Under the pieces are notes generated by a model that searched no databases, was not told where the DNA came from, and worked only from the letters and a program-made list of their open reading frames with translations. Shown here one piece after another: positions 14,556-22,127 of a DNA stretch of 31,528 bases. The stretch is from an uncultured Clostridia bacterium. Its GTDB lineage: Bacteria; Bacillota; Clostridia; Oscillospirales; CAG-272. The position numbers were made by a program, and so were the translations under genes. Location of the stretch: NCBI GenBank assembly GCA_937893945.1, contig CALCTA010000147.1, positions 1 to 31,528 of the forward strand, written 5' to 3'. Every line of letters starts with the position of its first letter. Within the stretch, counting starts at the first letter, position 1.

Positions 14556-14582
14556 ATATGAAGATCCTGATCTGTCGATCAA
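14553..14582 (-). promoter_or_regulatory. Probable promoter of S41 protease and downstream genes
   Basis: On the minus strand, -35 TTGATC (14577-14582, overlapping the stop codon of the regulator gene) and a perfect -10 TATAAT (14553-14558) are 18 bp apart. The leader to the ATG at 14462 is about 83 nt and contains the inverted repeats. Confidence 0.65.
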
Positions 14583-15664
14583 TATTTTACTGCCTTTGAG
14601 TCAAGATATTTTCTTACCATCAGGGCAACCTTGAAGGTTATAGCATGCTCGAACTCACGCAAGTCAAGACCTGTAAGCTTGCGGATCTTCTCAAGTCTGT
14701 AAACAAGAGTATTTCTGTGAACGAACAACTTTCTGGAGGTTTCAGAAACGTTGAGGTTGTTCTCAAAGAAGCACTGAATGGTCATAAGAGTTTCTCTGTC
14801 GAGAGAATCAAGGCTTCCCTTCTTGAATACTTCCTGAAGGAACATTTCACAAAGAGTGGTGGGAAGCTGATATATAAGTCTTCCTATACCAAGATTTTCG
14901 TAGCTGATGATATTCTTCTCGGTCTCAAATACCTTGCCGACCTCAAGCGCGACCTGCGCCTCCTGATATGCCTTGGCAAGCTCCTTGATGTTATCAACGA
15001 TAGTGGAGATACCGATAGCTACCTTGGTGTAGAATTCGGTAGATATAGTGTCCGCGATATTTACAGCTATGCGCTCTATCTCGCGCATATCCGTGCCGGG
15101 CTTCAGCTCCTTAACAAGAACGAAATCGTGTTCACCTACGCTGATAACGTAATCGCGGGACTTGTCGGGGAACATATTCTGAAGCATCTCAAAGGGCATC
15201 ATATCGGTCTTGCCGAAGAACTTGATAAGGAAAACTATTCTGGGCTCTTCAATATTAAAGTGAAGCTCTTTGGACTTTATGTATATATCGCTGGGAAGGA
15301 TATTGTCGAGAATGATGTTCTTTATGAAGGAACCCTTGTCGTACTTTTCGTCGTAAAGGCTCTTAATGTTACCCATGGATACCGCAAGAAGCTTTGACAT
15401 CTTCTCTGCCATTTTATCCTCGCCCTCAACGAATACGACGTATTCGTTTTTAACGCCTGTTCCCATATAGCGATAGGTATATCCACCAACGGCAACGAAC
15501 TCGCTTGAGAAAGGAAGCTCCTCGTGCACGCCCTGACGAATATCGCCCATTTTTCCAAGGTCAGAACACGAAATAACGACGCCGTTCTCGTCAACAACGC
15601 CGATAACGCGGTCAAACGCATCCTTCATCTGATAAATTACGCCTTGAAACAATCTATTCGACAT
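14579..15664 (-). CDS. CdaR/PucR-family transcriptional regulator
   Basis: The protein has 361 residues. The C-terminus is the diagnostic PucR-type helix-turn-helix (HTH_30): an NNLNVSETSRKLFVHRNTLV string followed by YRLEKIRKLTGLDLREFEHAI. The N-terminal part (about 1-100) resembles a small-molecule sensor with a GAF/PAS-like flavour (VIGVVDENGVVISCSD, YRYMGTGVKNEYVVFVEGED). The middle (about 110-270) is the GGDEF-like CdaR domain seen in this family (VAIGISTIVDNIKELAKAYQEAQVALEVG). Family members respond to sugar diacids, purine catabolites or amino acids and usually activate neighbouring genes. Here the next gene is an S41 protease rather than a catabolic gene. The regulator has its own consensus-like promoter. 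The ribosome site AGAGG is 9 nt before the ATG. Confidence 0.9.
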   Translation of the reverse strand: MSNRLFQGVIYQMKDAFDRVIGVVDENGVVISCSDLGKMGDIRQGVHEELPFSSEFVAVGGYTYRYMGTGVKNEYVVFVEGEDKMAEKMSKLLAVSMGNIKSLYDEKYDKGSFIKNIILDNILPSDIYIKSKELHFNIEEPRIVFLIKFFGKTDMMPFEMLQNMFPDKSRDYVISVGEHDFVLVKELKPGTDMREIERIAVNIADTISTEFYTKVAIGISTIVDNIKELAKAYQEAQVALEVGKVFETEKNIISYENLGIGRLIYQLPTTLCEMFLQEVFKKGSLDSLDRETLMTIQCFFENNLNVSETSRKLFVHRNTLVYRLEKIRKLTGLDLREFEHAITFKVALMVRKYLDSKAVKY

Positions 15665-15719
15665 ATCTTTAACCTCTTAAAACATAATTTTTAGATTTGA
15701 ATTGTACATACTGACCTAT

Positions 15720-15748
15720 ATTATACACCCTTTTTTGTTATTTTTCAA
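15720..15748 (-). promoter_or_regulatory. Sigma-A promoter of the CdaR-type regulator
   Basis: On the minus strand, -35 TTGAAA (15743-15748), a 17-bp spacer and -10 TATAAT (15720-15725). The leader to the ATG at 15664 is about 50 nt. The gap further upstream to 15854 is A+T-rich; I found no clear terminator for the preceding rsmE gene in it. Confidence 0.85.
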
Positions 15749-15854
15749 TAGCGTTTTAAATATTTTTTATAAAAATTCCAACTTTTTTTGTAAATATTAT
15801 ATGAATAGTACAGTAAAAGTGCATAAAACAGGCTGTATCTTTTTCAACAAAAGG

Positions 15855-16595
15855 TCAAAGCTCGCTTATCATTACAAGGCAGGCGAGTACAAATCCGGAT
15901 GCTGTCTCGGTACGGAGGATTCGCTTTCCGAGTCCCGTCATGACTGCGCCCTTTTCCTTTGCCTTCTCTGCCTCCGCCTCAGAAAATCCACCTTCGCTTC
16001 CTATAATTATAGATACGCTCTTTGGCAGTGTGTCGCGCGAGCGAAGTATCTCACCGAGCGTAACAGTTCCCTCTCCCTCGTAGCAAAAGAGGCAGAGATC
16101 GCTTTTAGCAGCAAGCTCAATAGCGCTTTCAAATGATACTGCGGCGCTCACCTCGGGAACAAGGCTTCTCCTGCACTGCTTTGCCGCCTCTGTGGCGATC
16201 CTACGGCGTCTTTCGTTCTTTCGCTCCTCAGCGGCATCCTTTATCCTTACGACGCATCTCTCGCTTTGAAAAGGAATTATCTCGGACGCGCCGCACTCGA
16301 CCGCCTTCTGTATTATAGTATCAAGCTTGTCCCCCTTGGGAAGTGCCTGAAAGAGCCTTATATATATCCTTGGCTCGTTCTCACTTACAGCGCTTGAGAT
16401 TATCGTAGCCACCACTTCCCTGTCTTCGTCAAAGGACGAGATGGCGCAAAGGTATTCCTTTCCATTCGTATCGCAGACTGTTATCTGCTCACCTACAGCC
16501 ATACGTAAGGATCGCGCGATATGATGCGCATCCTCACCGACAATAGAGATACGGTCCTCAAATACTCTGTCCTGTTCTACAAAAAATCTTGGCAT
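15855..16595 (-). CDS. rsmE: 16S rRNA (uracil-1498-N3)-methyltransferase RsmE
   Basis: The protein has 246 residues, typical for RsmE. The N-terminal PUA-like domain starts MPRFFVEQD and includes DAHHIARSLRMAVGEQITVCD. The C-terminal SPOUT knot domain contains LFQALPKGDKLDTIIQKAVECGASEIIPFQSERCVV. The AdoMet-binding knot follows, with IIGSEGGFSEAE and the closing GLGKRILRTETA. The enzyme methylates U1498 in the decoding region of 16S rRNA. GGAGAGCAGAA precedes the ATG. It follows deoC by 24 bp and is the last gene of the dusB-to-rsmE operon. Confidence 0.96.
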   Translation of the reverse strand: MPRFFVEQDRVFEDRISIVGEDAHHIARSLRMAVGEQITVCDTNGKEYLCAISSFDEDREVVATIISSAVSENEPRIYIRLFQALPKGDKLDTIIQKAVECGASEIIPFQSERCVVRIKDAAEERKNERRRRIATEAAKQCRRSLVPEVSAAVSFESAIELAAKSDLCLFCYEGEGTVTLGEILRSRDTLPKSVSIIIGSEGGFSEAEAEKAKEKGAVMTGLGKRILRTETASGFVLACLVMISEL

Positions 16596-16619
16596 TTCTG
16601 CTCTCCGTTAAAGTCAAAA

Positions 16620-17288
16620 TCAATAATTGCTCTTTCCTGCCTCGCCCTTAAGAAGTGTTACCAGACGGCTCGTGCCAAGTCTTGTAGCACCGAGAGCGAT
16701 AAAGTTCTCGGCATCCTCAAAGCTCTTGATTCCGCCTGCCGCCTTTATCTTAACACCCTCTCCGACATTCTCCGCGAAGAGCTTGATGTCAGCGGGAGTA
16801 GCGCCCGCAGTTGAGAAGCCTGTAGAGGTCTTGATGAAATCAGCGCCCGCCTCGGTAACTATCTTGCACATGCGCACCTTCTCTTCATCGGTAAGCAAGC
16901 ATGTCTCGATTATTACCTTGAGTATCTTATCTCCGCATACAGCCTTAATAGCCTTTATCTCCTCAAGTATTCTTTCATATCTGCCGCCTTTGAGGTCTCC
17001 GATATTTATTACCATATCTATCTCGTCAGCACCGTTCTCAATAGCGTCAGCTGTTTCGGCGCACTTTACCTTTGTGGTGTTATATCCATTCGGGAAGCCG
17101 ATGACCGTGCAGACCGCAAGCCTGCCGTCAAGGTACTCTGCCGCCTCCTTAACGTAGGAGGGAGGGATGCAAACAGATGCCGTTGCGTATTTGAGTCCGT
17201 CGTCGCATATTGCCTTGATGTCATCCCAGGTAGCTCCCTGAAGAAGCAATGTGTGGTCAACATATTTCATTATCTCATTCTTATTCAT
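16620..17288 (-). CDS. deoC: Deoxyribose-phosphate aldolase
   Basis: The protein has 222 residues, the common size for the short DeoC form. It is a TIM barrel with the family start KYVDHTLLLQGATWDDI. The Schiff-base lysine is Lys153 in FIKTSTGFS. Asp91 in EIDMVINIG and Lys182 in KIKAAGGI complete the proton relay, and RLGTSR is the phosphate-binding segment. It splits 2-deoxyribose-5-phosphate into acetaldehyde and glyceraldehyde-3-phosphate in deoxynucleoside salvage. GGAGGATATATTAA precedes the ATG. It lies 48 bp after topB and 24 bp before rsmE. No other deo genes (deoA, deoB, deoD) are present, so it is embedded in an informational operon rather than a salvage cluster. Confidence 0.97.
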   Translation of the reverse strand: MNKNEIMKYVDHTLLLQGATWDDIKAICDDGLKYATASVCIPPSYVKEAAEYLDGRLAVCTVIGFPNGYNTTKVKCAETADAIENGADEIDMVINIGDLKGGRYERILEEIKAIKAVCGDKILKVIIETCLLTDEEKVRMCKIVTEAGADFIKTSTGFSTAGATPADIKLFAENVGEGVKIKAAGGIKSFEDAENFIALGATRLGTSRLVTLLKGEAGKSNY

Positions 17289-17336
17289 TTAATATATCCT
17301 CCGATTTTTAAAATTTATTTATAGTATTTGTAAAGT

Positions 17337-19451
17337 TTATTTAAGTGAAAAATCAAACACGCATCTCTCACCCTCAAGGCGTAGAGCGCAGTCAAAGCTC
17401 TTACCTGTGCGAGATGACCTGAAGCCCTTTATTACCGAGGTCCGCCCGCTTTCAAGCATAAGAGAAACGTTTCTCTTTGATATTGCTCTTTCGCATATAT
17501 ACGCGCCCACTCTGAATTTACATCCGTTTTTATAATTGCTACAGCCGTATCCGAATTTATCTCGTTTTACGTCTGATGAGCAAAGTGGACACTTGCCCAC
17601 AACGTCGCCGAAGAATCCCGTATCGGTATCCTCCTCAAGCGGAAGATCGGGTATGGGGGCGAAATAGCGCGCTATCTCCTCTTTCGCAAGTCCGACAGTC
17701 TCGTCAACGCCGTTCTCACCTCTGAAAACACGCTTGAGCGCTCTGCCCATCTCGGAGGTCTTGAACTTGTCCATATTTATTCCCATTCGCTCAAGGCTCT
17801 CAACGAGGTACTCTCCGTCGGGAAGAATGGTATATACGTCCTTTTTGAGCTGTATGTATCCGCTCTTTCGCGCGTTGTCTATAATTCCTGTTCTTGTCGC
17901 CTCTGTGCCAAGCTCAACACCCTCAAGCATTGCTCTGTATTCCTCAGCATCGTCAACACCCACCGTGTCCTCTGCCATTGCCTTTTCCTCACGGAAAGGA
18001 TTTTTGAGGTAGTTATTGAGCGTTTCTATTGTGTAATGCTTTGGCGGTGAGGTCTCCTTCTCAACGGGAGTGAAGTTGATGTTGACCGTATCGCCTTTTT
18101 TAAGATTGGGAAGTATCTTATCCTTCTGAGAAGCATCGTCGTACTTCATCCAGCCCTTTTCCTTTATAGAAAGTCCCTTGAGGACAAAGTTCTCAAGCTC
18201 GCCTACGCTTATGGTCATCTCTACCTTCTCGGCAAGACATTCCTCAGAACAGAATACGGCGATAAATCGTCTGAACACCGTTGAATAGACCTTCATCTCA
18301 GCCTCACCGAGACGGTTCTTGTCGGGTATCTTGTAGGTAGGGGTTATAGCCGAGTGAGATTCTATTTTAGAATCGTCGAATATGCTCTTTTTATCCTTGA
18401 ATGCGACGGGATAGCCAAGCTTTGCGCAATTCGCGAGTATCTTCTTGACTTTATCCTTCTCGGCGGTAGCAAGATACTCAGAGTTGGTTCTCGGATAGGT
18501 AAGGTAGCCCTCCTCGTAAAGCCTTTGCACTATCTCAAGGCTCTCTGCCATAGACATCTTGTACTTCTTTCCAAGCACGTTCTGAAGCTTTGAAAGTGAA
18601 TATAGCTTTCCCGGAGAGATGTTATCCTTCTTGCGCTTTATATCGGTAACGGTAGCAGTGCAGGCGTTGTACTGAGCGCAGCTTGCGGCAGCTTTATTGT
18701 ATTCATTCCCCGAAAATTTGAGCTTGCTCTGAAGCTCAACAGTCTCTCCGCCCGTCTGCTCCTTACTCGCGATCGAGTAATACTTTTCAGGTACGAAGTT
18801 TCTTATTGCCATATCACGCTCATATATAGCGCGCACTATCGGCACTATAACTCTGCCCACTCTCAGAAGCGTTCCCGTCCTGAGCGTTGCAAGTCGCGTA
18901 AGATTTACTCCGTATAGCCAATCTATATAGGTTCTCGCATAACCCTCGCTTGCGAGGTTATCGTAATCACGATCATCCTTCATCTCGGCAAACGCCGCCC
19001 TCACTGTCTCGGGTGTCTGGTCGGGAAGCCAAAGTCTTTTTTGTACCTTTTGGGTTTTGAGCGCCTTATTGACACAAGTGCGCACGATTATTTCTCCCTC
19101 GCGGTCTGCGTCCCCCGCGTTTACTATCGTATCAACGTCGGGGCGGTTACAAAGCTGTTCTATTATTCCAAACTGCTTCTGCACACCACCGTCGCGCTCT
19201 CCGCCGCTCCCGCGGCGAAGCTCATAACAGAATTCTGTCGGGAAGCATGGTAGATTTTTCATCGTCCATCTGCGCTCGCCCTCGGGCGTGGGATTATAAT
19301 ATTCTATATCCGCAAGCGAGAAAAGGTGTCCGAATGCCCAGCTGATAAGGCAGTTCTCGCCCTCAAGGTATCCGTCTCGCCTGCGAAATTCTCCAAGTCC
19401 CGCGGCGATATTGCGCGCAAGGCTCGGCTTTTCAGCAATTATCAGTATCAT
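17337..19451 (-). CDS. topB: DNA topoisomerase III (type IA)
   Basis: The protein has 704 residues. The Toprim domain opens with MILIIAEKPSLARNIA, with Glu7 and the metal-binding Asp114/Asp116 in NAGDADREGE. The catalytic tyrosine is Tyr319 in YLTYPRTNSEYL. Later type IA signatures include ESHSAITPT and ELGTEATRTGIID. The C-terminus carries a four-Cys zinc motif (CPLC...YGCSNYKNGCKF, about 612-637) and a repeat-type tail ending in FDFSLK. It breaks and rejoins single strands, relaxing negative supercoils and decatenating replication or recombination intermediates. Topo III paralogues of this size are also common on conjugative elements, but no conjugation genes are nearby and the operon is otherwise housekeeping. 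The ATG is 15 bp after the upstream regulator stop, with a weak ribosome site (GGGTAGAG). Confidence 0.95.
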   Translation of the reverse strand: MILIIAEKPSLARNIAAGLGEFRRRDGYLEGENCLISWAFGHLFSLADIEYYNPTPEGERRWTMKNLPCFPTEFCYELRRGSGGERDGGVQKQFGIIEQLCNRPDVDTIVNAGDADREGEIIVRTCVNKALKTQKVQKRLWLPDQTPETVRAAFAEMKDDRDYDNLASEGYARTYIDWLYGVNLTRLATLRTGTLLRVGRVIVPIVRAIYERDMAIRNFVPEKYYSIASKEQTGGETVELQSKLKFSGNEYNKAAASCAQYNACTATVTDIKRKKDNISPGKLYSLSKLQNVLGKKYKMSMAESLEIVQRLYEEGYLTYPRTNSEYLATAEKDKVKKILANCAKLGYPVAFKDKKSIFDDSKIESHSAITPTYKIPDKNRLGEAEMKVYSTVFRRFIAVFCSEECLAEKVEMTISVGELENFVLKGLSIKEKGWMKYDDASQKDKILPNLKKGDTVNINFTPVEKETSPPKHYTIETLNNYLKNPFREEKAMAEDTVGVDDAEEYRAMLEGVELGTEATRTGIIDNARKSGYIQLKKDVYTILPDGEYLVESLERMGINMDKFKTSEMGRALKRVFRGENGVDETVGLAKEEIARYFAPIPDLPLEEDTDTGFFGDVVGKCPLCSSDVKRDKFGYGCSNYKNGCKFRVGAYICERAISKRNVSLMLESGRTSVIKGFRSSRTGKSFDCALRLEGERCVFDFSLK

Positions 19452-19466
19452 ATTATTCTCTACCCG

Positions 19467-20096
19467 TCATTTCCATTCCATATCTGCCGTTATCTTATAT
19501 CCCTTAGAGCGAACGGTAAATATTACGCGCCTGCCGTCTATCTCCTCAAGCTTTTTTCTAAGGCGACAGACGTAAACGTCGGCTATATTTCCACCGCTTG
19601 CGCCAAGGAGCGCATTAAGCTCTTCTCTGCTGACAGGCTCTCTTGCGCTCTCGCAGAGCCTTGTGAGTATCTTCATCTCGTGGGCCGATAGCGTTATGCT
19701 TCGTCCGCAGTATCCTACCGTATTCTCAGATGAGCGGTAAAAGAATATACGATCAGATAAAGCATCTGCGCGTGTCATCTGCTCTGTCGCGCGCTCTCCG
19801 TACGCCACCTGCTCGTAGGCATATCTCAGATCTTCTATCCGAGTTGGATAAGCGAGACACTCAGCCCCTTTTGGCGCACCGATCTCTCCGTCAGATACAA
19901 TGATCATCTTGCCGCCAAAGAGAGTGGGAAGCTGACGCGTTACCGCAGCGTCAACTATAAGAAGATCAAAATAGGAAAGCTCAGCAGGAATTTTTTCAAA
20001 CGAGCTTACCCCAAAGCCAAAATTCAACGCCTCAAGCTCAAAGAAGCGGATAAGCTCTTTCCTTTTTGATACTATCGCTACGTTAACCTTACGCAT
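19467..20096 (-). CDS. OmpR-type winged-helix regulator with degenerate receiver
   Basis: The protein has 209 residues. The C-terminal half (about 128-206) is a clear OmpR/PhoB winged helix: ITLSAHEMKILTRLCESAREPVSREEL, then NIADVYVCRLRKKLEE and IFTVRSKGYKI. The N-terminal half has the receiver layout (VAIVSKRKELIRFFELE, FDLLIVDAA, MIIVSD) but lacks the features needed for phosphorylation. The acidic pair after strand 1 is replaced by Ser-Lys-Arg-Lys, and the conserved Lys-Pro near the end is YPTRIEDL instead. Asp49 may remain as the phospho-acceptor position. No histidine kinase is nearby. It probably works independently of phosphorylation, like other atypical response regulators. It lies between dusB (18 bp) and topB (15 bp). 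GGGGAG precedes the ATG. Confidence 0.88.
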   Translation of the reverse strand: MRKVNVAIVSKRKELIRFFELEALNFGFGVSSFEKIPAELSYFDLLIVDAAVTRQLPTLFGGKMIIVSDGEIGAPKGAECLAYPTRIEDLRYAYEQVAYGERATEQMTRADALSDRIFFYRSSENTVGYCGRSITLSAHEMKILTRLCESAREPVSREELNALLGASGGNIADVYVCRLRKKLEEIDGRRVIFTVRSKGYKITADMEWK

Positions 20097-20114
20097 CTCA
20101 GTCTCCCCTAAAAT

Positions 20115-21134
20115 TTATTGCGACTTCAAAAGCTCCTCGAAGATCGCTCGTATCTCCTCACAGCTGTTTGCCTGCATTATCTCGTTTCGCGCGGCGGCAC
20201 TTCCGCGAAGCCCTGCGCTATACCACGCCATATGCTTCTTTCCCTCGACAAATCCCGCTCGCTCGCCCCTTGCCGCTATCATATCCTCAAGCTGACGGAG
20301 CGCAAGCTCTACTCTTTCCTCTCCCGAGGGGGCAATAAATTCTCTGCCCTCAAGAGCGCAGGCTATCTCGTCAAAGAGCCACGGATTTCCCATTGCGCCT
20401 CTGCCTATCATTATACCGTCGCAGCCCGTCTGCTCAAACATTCTTTTAGCATCATCCGCACAGTATATATCGCCGTTTCCGATAACCGAGATGCCTACCG
20501 CACTCTTGACCGCCGCTATTATCTCCATATCTATACCGGGAGAATAAAACTGGTCTCTCGTTCTCGCGTGAACACATATCGCGCTGACGCCCGCATCCTC
20601 AAGCATCTTCGCCATCTCCACGGCATTTTTGGCTTTGGCATCCCAGCCCGCGCGTATCTTGACGGTTACGGGAAGCTTTACTCTTTTAACCACGGCTCGC
20701 GCTATATCCGCCGCCAAGACAGGAGTTTTCATAAGCGCACTTCCCTCGCCGTTTGAGACTATCTTCTTTACCGGGCATCCCATATTTATGTCTATTGCGG
20801 CAGGTGTCGCATCTGAGATACATCCGCGGTATTCTCCGCTCTCAAGCATTGCCGCCGCTTCAGCCATAAAGTCAGGCTCAGAGCCGAATATCTGCACCGC
20901 AAGAGGCTCGTCGCCCTTGAACACAGACGCAAGAGCGGCGCTGGCTGAGGTCTCGTATTCTTTTTTCTTTGCTCTTTGCTCGTAACAGAGCGCCTTTGCC
21001 GAAACCATCTCGCTGACGGTGTATTCAGCACCTCTCGCAAGACAGATGCGCCGAAATGTCCTGTCGGTAACTCCCGCCATAGGCGCGAGCATAAGACCGT
21101 GGCGAAGCTCTGTATTACCAATCTTCAAGCTCAT
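20115..21134 (-). CDS. dusB: tRNA-dihydrouridine synthase (DusB-like)
   Basis: The protein has 339 residues, standard for DusB. The FMN TIM barrel starts with LRHGLMLAPMAGVTDRTFR and the substrate loop EMVSAKAL. Cys120 in NMGCPVKK is the catalytic cysteine, with the DusB-type string SNGEGSALMKTP after it. FMN contacts are seen at HARTRDQ, VIGNGDI and DGIMIGRGAMGNPWLF. A C-terminal helical domain includes HMAWYSAGLRGSAAARNEI. It reduces uridine to dihydrouridine in the D-loop of tRNAs with NADPH. AAAGGAGCCAA precedes the ATG. It is the first gene of the operon continuing into the atypical regulator, topB, deoC and rsmE. The promoter in the gap upstream is not clear. Confidence 0.96.
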   Translation of the reverse strand: MSLKIGNTELRHGLMLAPMAGVTDRTFRRICLARGAEYTVSEMVSAKALCYEQRAKKKEYETSASAALASVFKGDEPLAVQIFGSEPDFMAEAAAMLESGEYRGCISDATPAAIDINMGCPVKKIVSNGEGSALMKTPVLAADIARAVVKRVKLPVTVKIRAGWDAKAKNAVEMAKMLEDAGVSAICVHARTRDQFYSPGIDMEIIAAVKSAVGISVIGNGDIYCADDAKRMFEQTGCDGIMIGRGAMGNPWLFDEIACALEGREFIAPSGEERVELALRQLEDMIAARGERAGFVEGKKHMAWYSAGLRGSAAARNEIMQANSCEEIRAIFEELLKSQ

Positions 21135-21172
21135 TTGGCTCCTTTTATCAAACTGTTGTTTTTACTGTTATA

Positions 21173-21244
21173 TTTTTTCGCATTTACGCGTCGTTTTCAC
21201 TCTTATTTACTGCTTTTTGCAGGAATTTTCTCGCATTTACCCGT
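21173..21244. repeat. Pair of 19-bp direct repeats in the dusB/LRR divergent gap
   Basis: TTTTTTCGCATTTACGCGT (21173-21191) and TTTTCTCGCATTTACCCGT (21226-21244) match at 17 of 19 positions and start 53 bp apart, close to five helical turns. They lie between divergent genes and upstream of the LRR gene promoter, so they could be paired regulator sites. No regulator can be named. Confidence 0.45.
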
Positions 21245-21274
21245 TTTGTCGGGATTTCTGTCGAAGAATAATAA

Positions 21275-21303
21275 TTGACATTTTATTCCATTTATGCTAA
21301 GAT
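21275..21303 (+). promoter_or_regulatory. Sigma-A promoter of the membrane-anchored LRR protein
   Basis: A perfect -35 TTGACA (21275-21280), a 17-bp spacer and -10 TAAGAT (21298-21303) with extended TGC. The leader to the ATG at 21340 is about 30 nt and carries AGAGG. Confidence 0.85.
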
Positions 21304-21339
21304 ATAAGTAACAAATCCCAAAGGAAAGAGGTCATCGAA

Positions 21340-22086
21340 ATGATCAAGATCAAAGATCTTATAAAAAAGCTGATATGTTATATAAAAAGCATCACGCCGC
21401 ATAAGCGTCTTACGGCGTTTATATGTATCCCTCTCGCGCTTGCCACCGTAGCGGCAGCAATCATTGCGCTCGGCGCGGAGCGCAACAGCTCGGGAAATAA
21501 AGAAGCATCTTCCGAGGAAACGTCCTCAGAAAGCTCTGCCGCTGACTATCTACAGACAGATCTGCCTCCAAACTGCCTTGAATATCAAAGCCTTGGCAAC
21601 GGCACATGTATAGTGATGGGACTCGGCAGCTTTGGTGGGAGCGAGCTATACATACCCGATATGAGCCCTTTTGGAGATACCGTCATAGGAATAGGAAGCG
21701 GAGCGTTTGAGAAATGCAGCTCGCTCGTATCTGTCAGCATCCCCGAGACTGTAACGAGCATTGGAAGTGAGGTCTTTCGCGGCTGCTCCTCTCTCGTACT
21801 TATCTCTGTCGATCCCACAAATAAAAATTACCGATCTGTCGGCGGAGTTCTCTACAGCAAGGATAAGACGGTTCTTATCTGCTGTCCTGCCGCAAAGATA
21901 GGAAACAACTTTCTGCTTGATCCAAGCGTGCGAATGATAGATGACTACGCCTTTGAGAAAAATCACAATATCACAAAAATACTCTACGAAAACAGCACGG
22001 CTGATTTCGAGTGCATCACGGTCGGCAAGGGCAACGAGGATTTTCTGTCTCTCCCCATTACCTGCAATTATATTCCAAGCAAATAG
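21340..22086 (+). CDS. Membrane-anchored BspA-like leucine-rich-repeat (LRR_5) protein
   Basis: The protein has 248 residues. A basic N-terminus (about 1-23) precedes one hydrophobic helix (about 24-45, LTAFICIPLALATVAAAIIALGA) without a lipobox, so it is a type II anchor. A Ser/Glu-rich spacer (46-70) leads to a short LRR_5 domain. IGSGAFEKCSSLVSVSIPET and VTSIGSEVFRGCSSL are two clear 23-residue BspA units, and IDDYAFEKNHNITKILYEN is a third, degenerate one. A non-repeat insert (VDPTNKNYRSVGGVLYSKDKTVLICCPA) is typical of these proteins. BspA-like proteins are surface adhesins or glycan/host-binding proteins, though most are uncharacterised. The short repeat array suggests a reduced form. 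It has its own promoter and terminator and faces away from dusB. Confidence 0.85.
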   Translation: MIKIKDLIKKLICYIKSITPHKRLTAFICIPLALATVAAAIIALGAERNSSGNKEASSEETSSESSAADYLQTDLPPNCLEYQSLGNGTCIVMGLGSFGGSELYIPDMSPFGDTVIGIGSGAFEKCSSLVSVSIPETVTSIGSEVFRGCSSLVLISVDPTNKNYRSVGGVLYSKDKTVLICCPAAKIGNNFLLDPSVRMIDDYAFEKNHNITKILYENSTADFECITVGKGNEDFLSLPITCNYIPSK

Positions 22087-22093
22087 AAGCTGT

Positions 22094-22127
22094 AAAAAAG
22101 GCGGTTGCGCTTGCAGCCGTCTTTTTT
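22094..22127. terminator. Bidirectional terminator between LRR gene and SanA/YdcF gene
   Basis: AAAAAAGGCGGTTGC (22094-22108) pairs with GCAGCCGTCTTTTTT (22113-22127), allowing two G-U pairs, with loop GCTT. The A and T runs give T tails on both strands. The SanA/YdcF stop codon at 22126 overlaps it. Confidence 0.88.

Noticed and set aside
17337..19451. Topoisomerase III as a sign of an integrated conjugative element
   Set aside because: No relaxase, type IV secretion, integrase or attachment site was found; neighbours are housekeeping genes in tight operon order.
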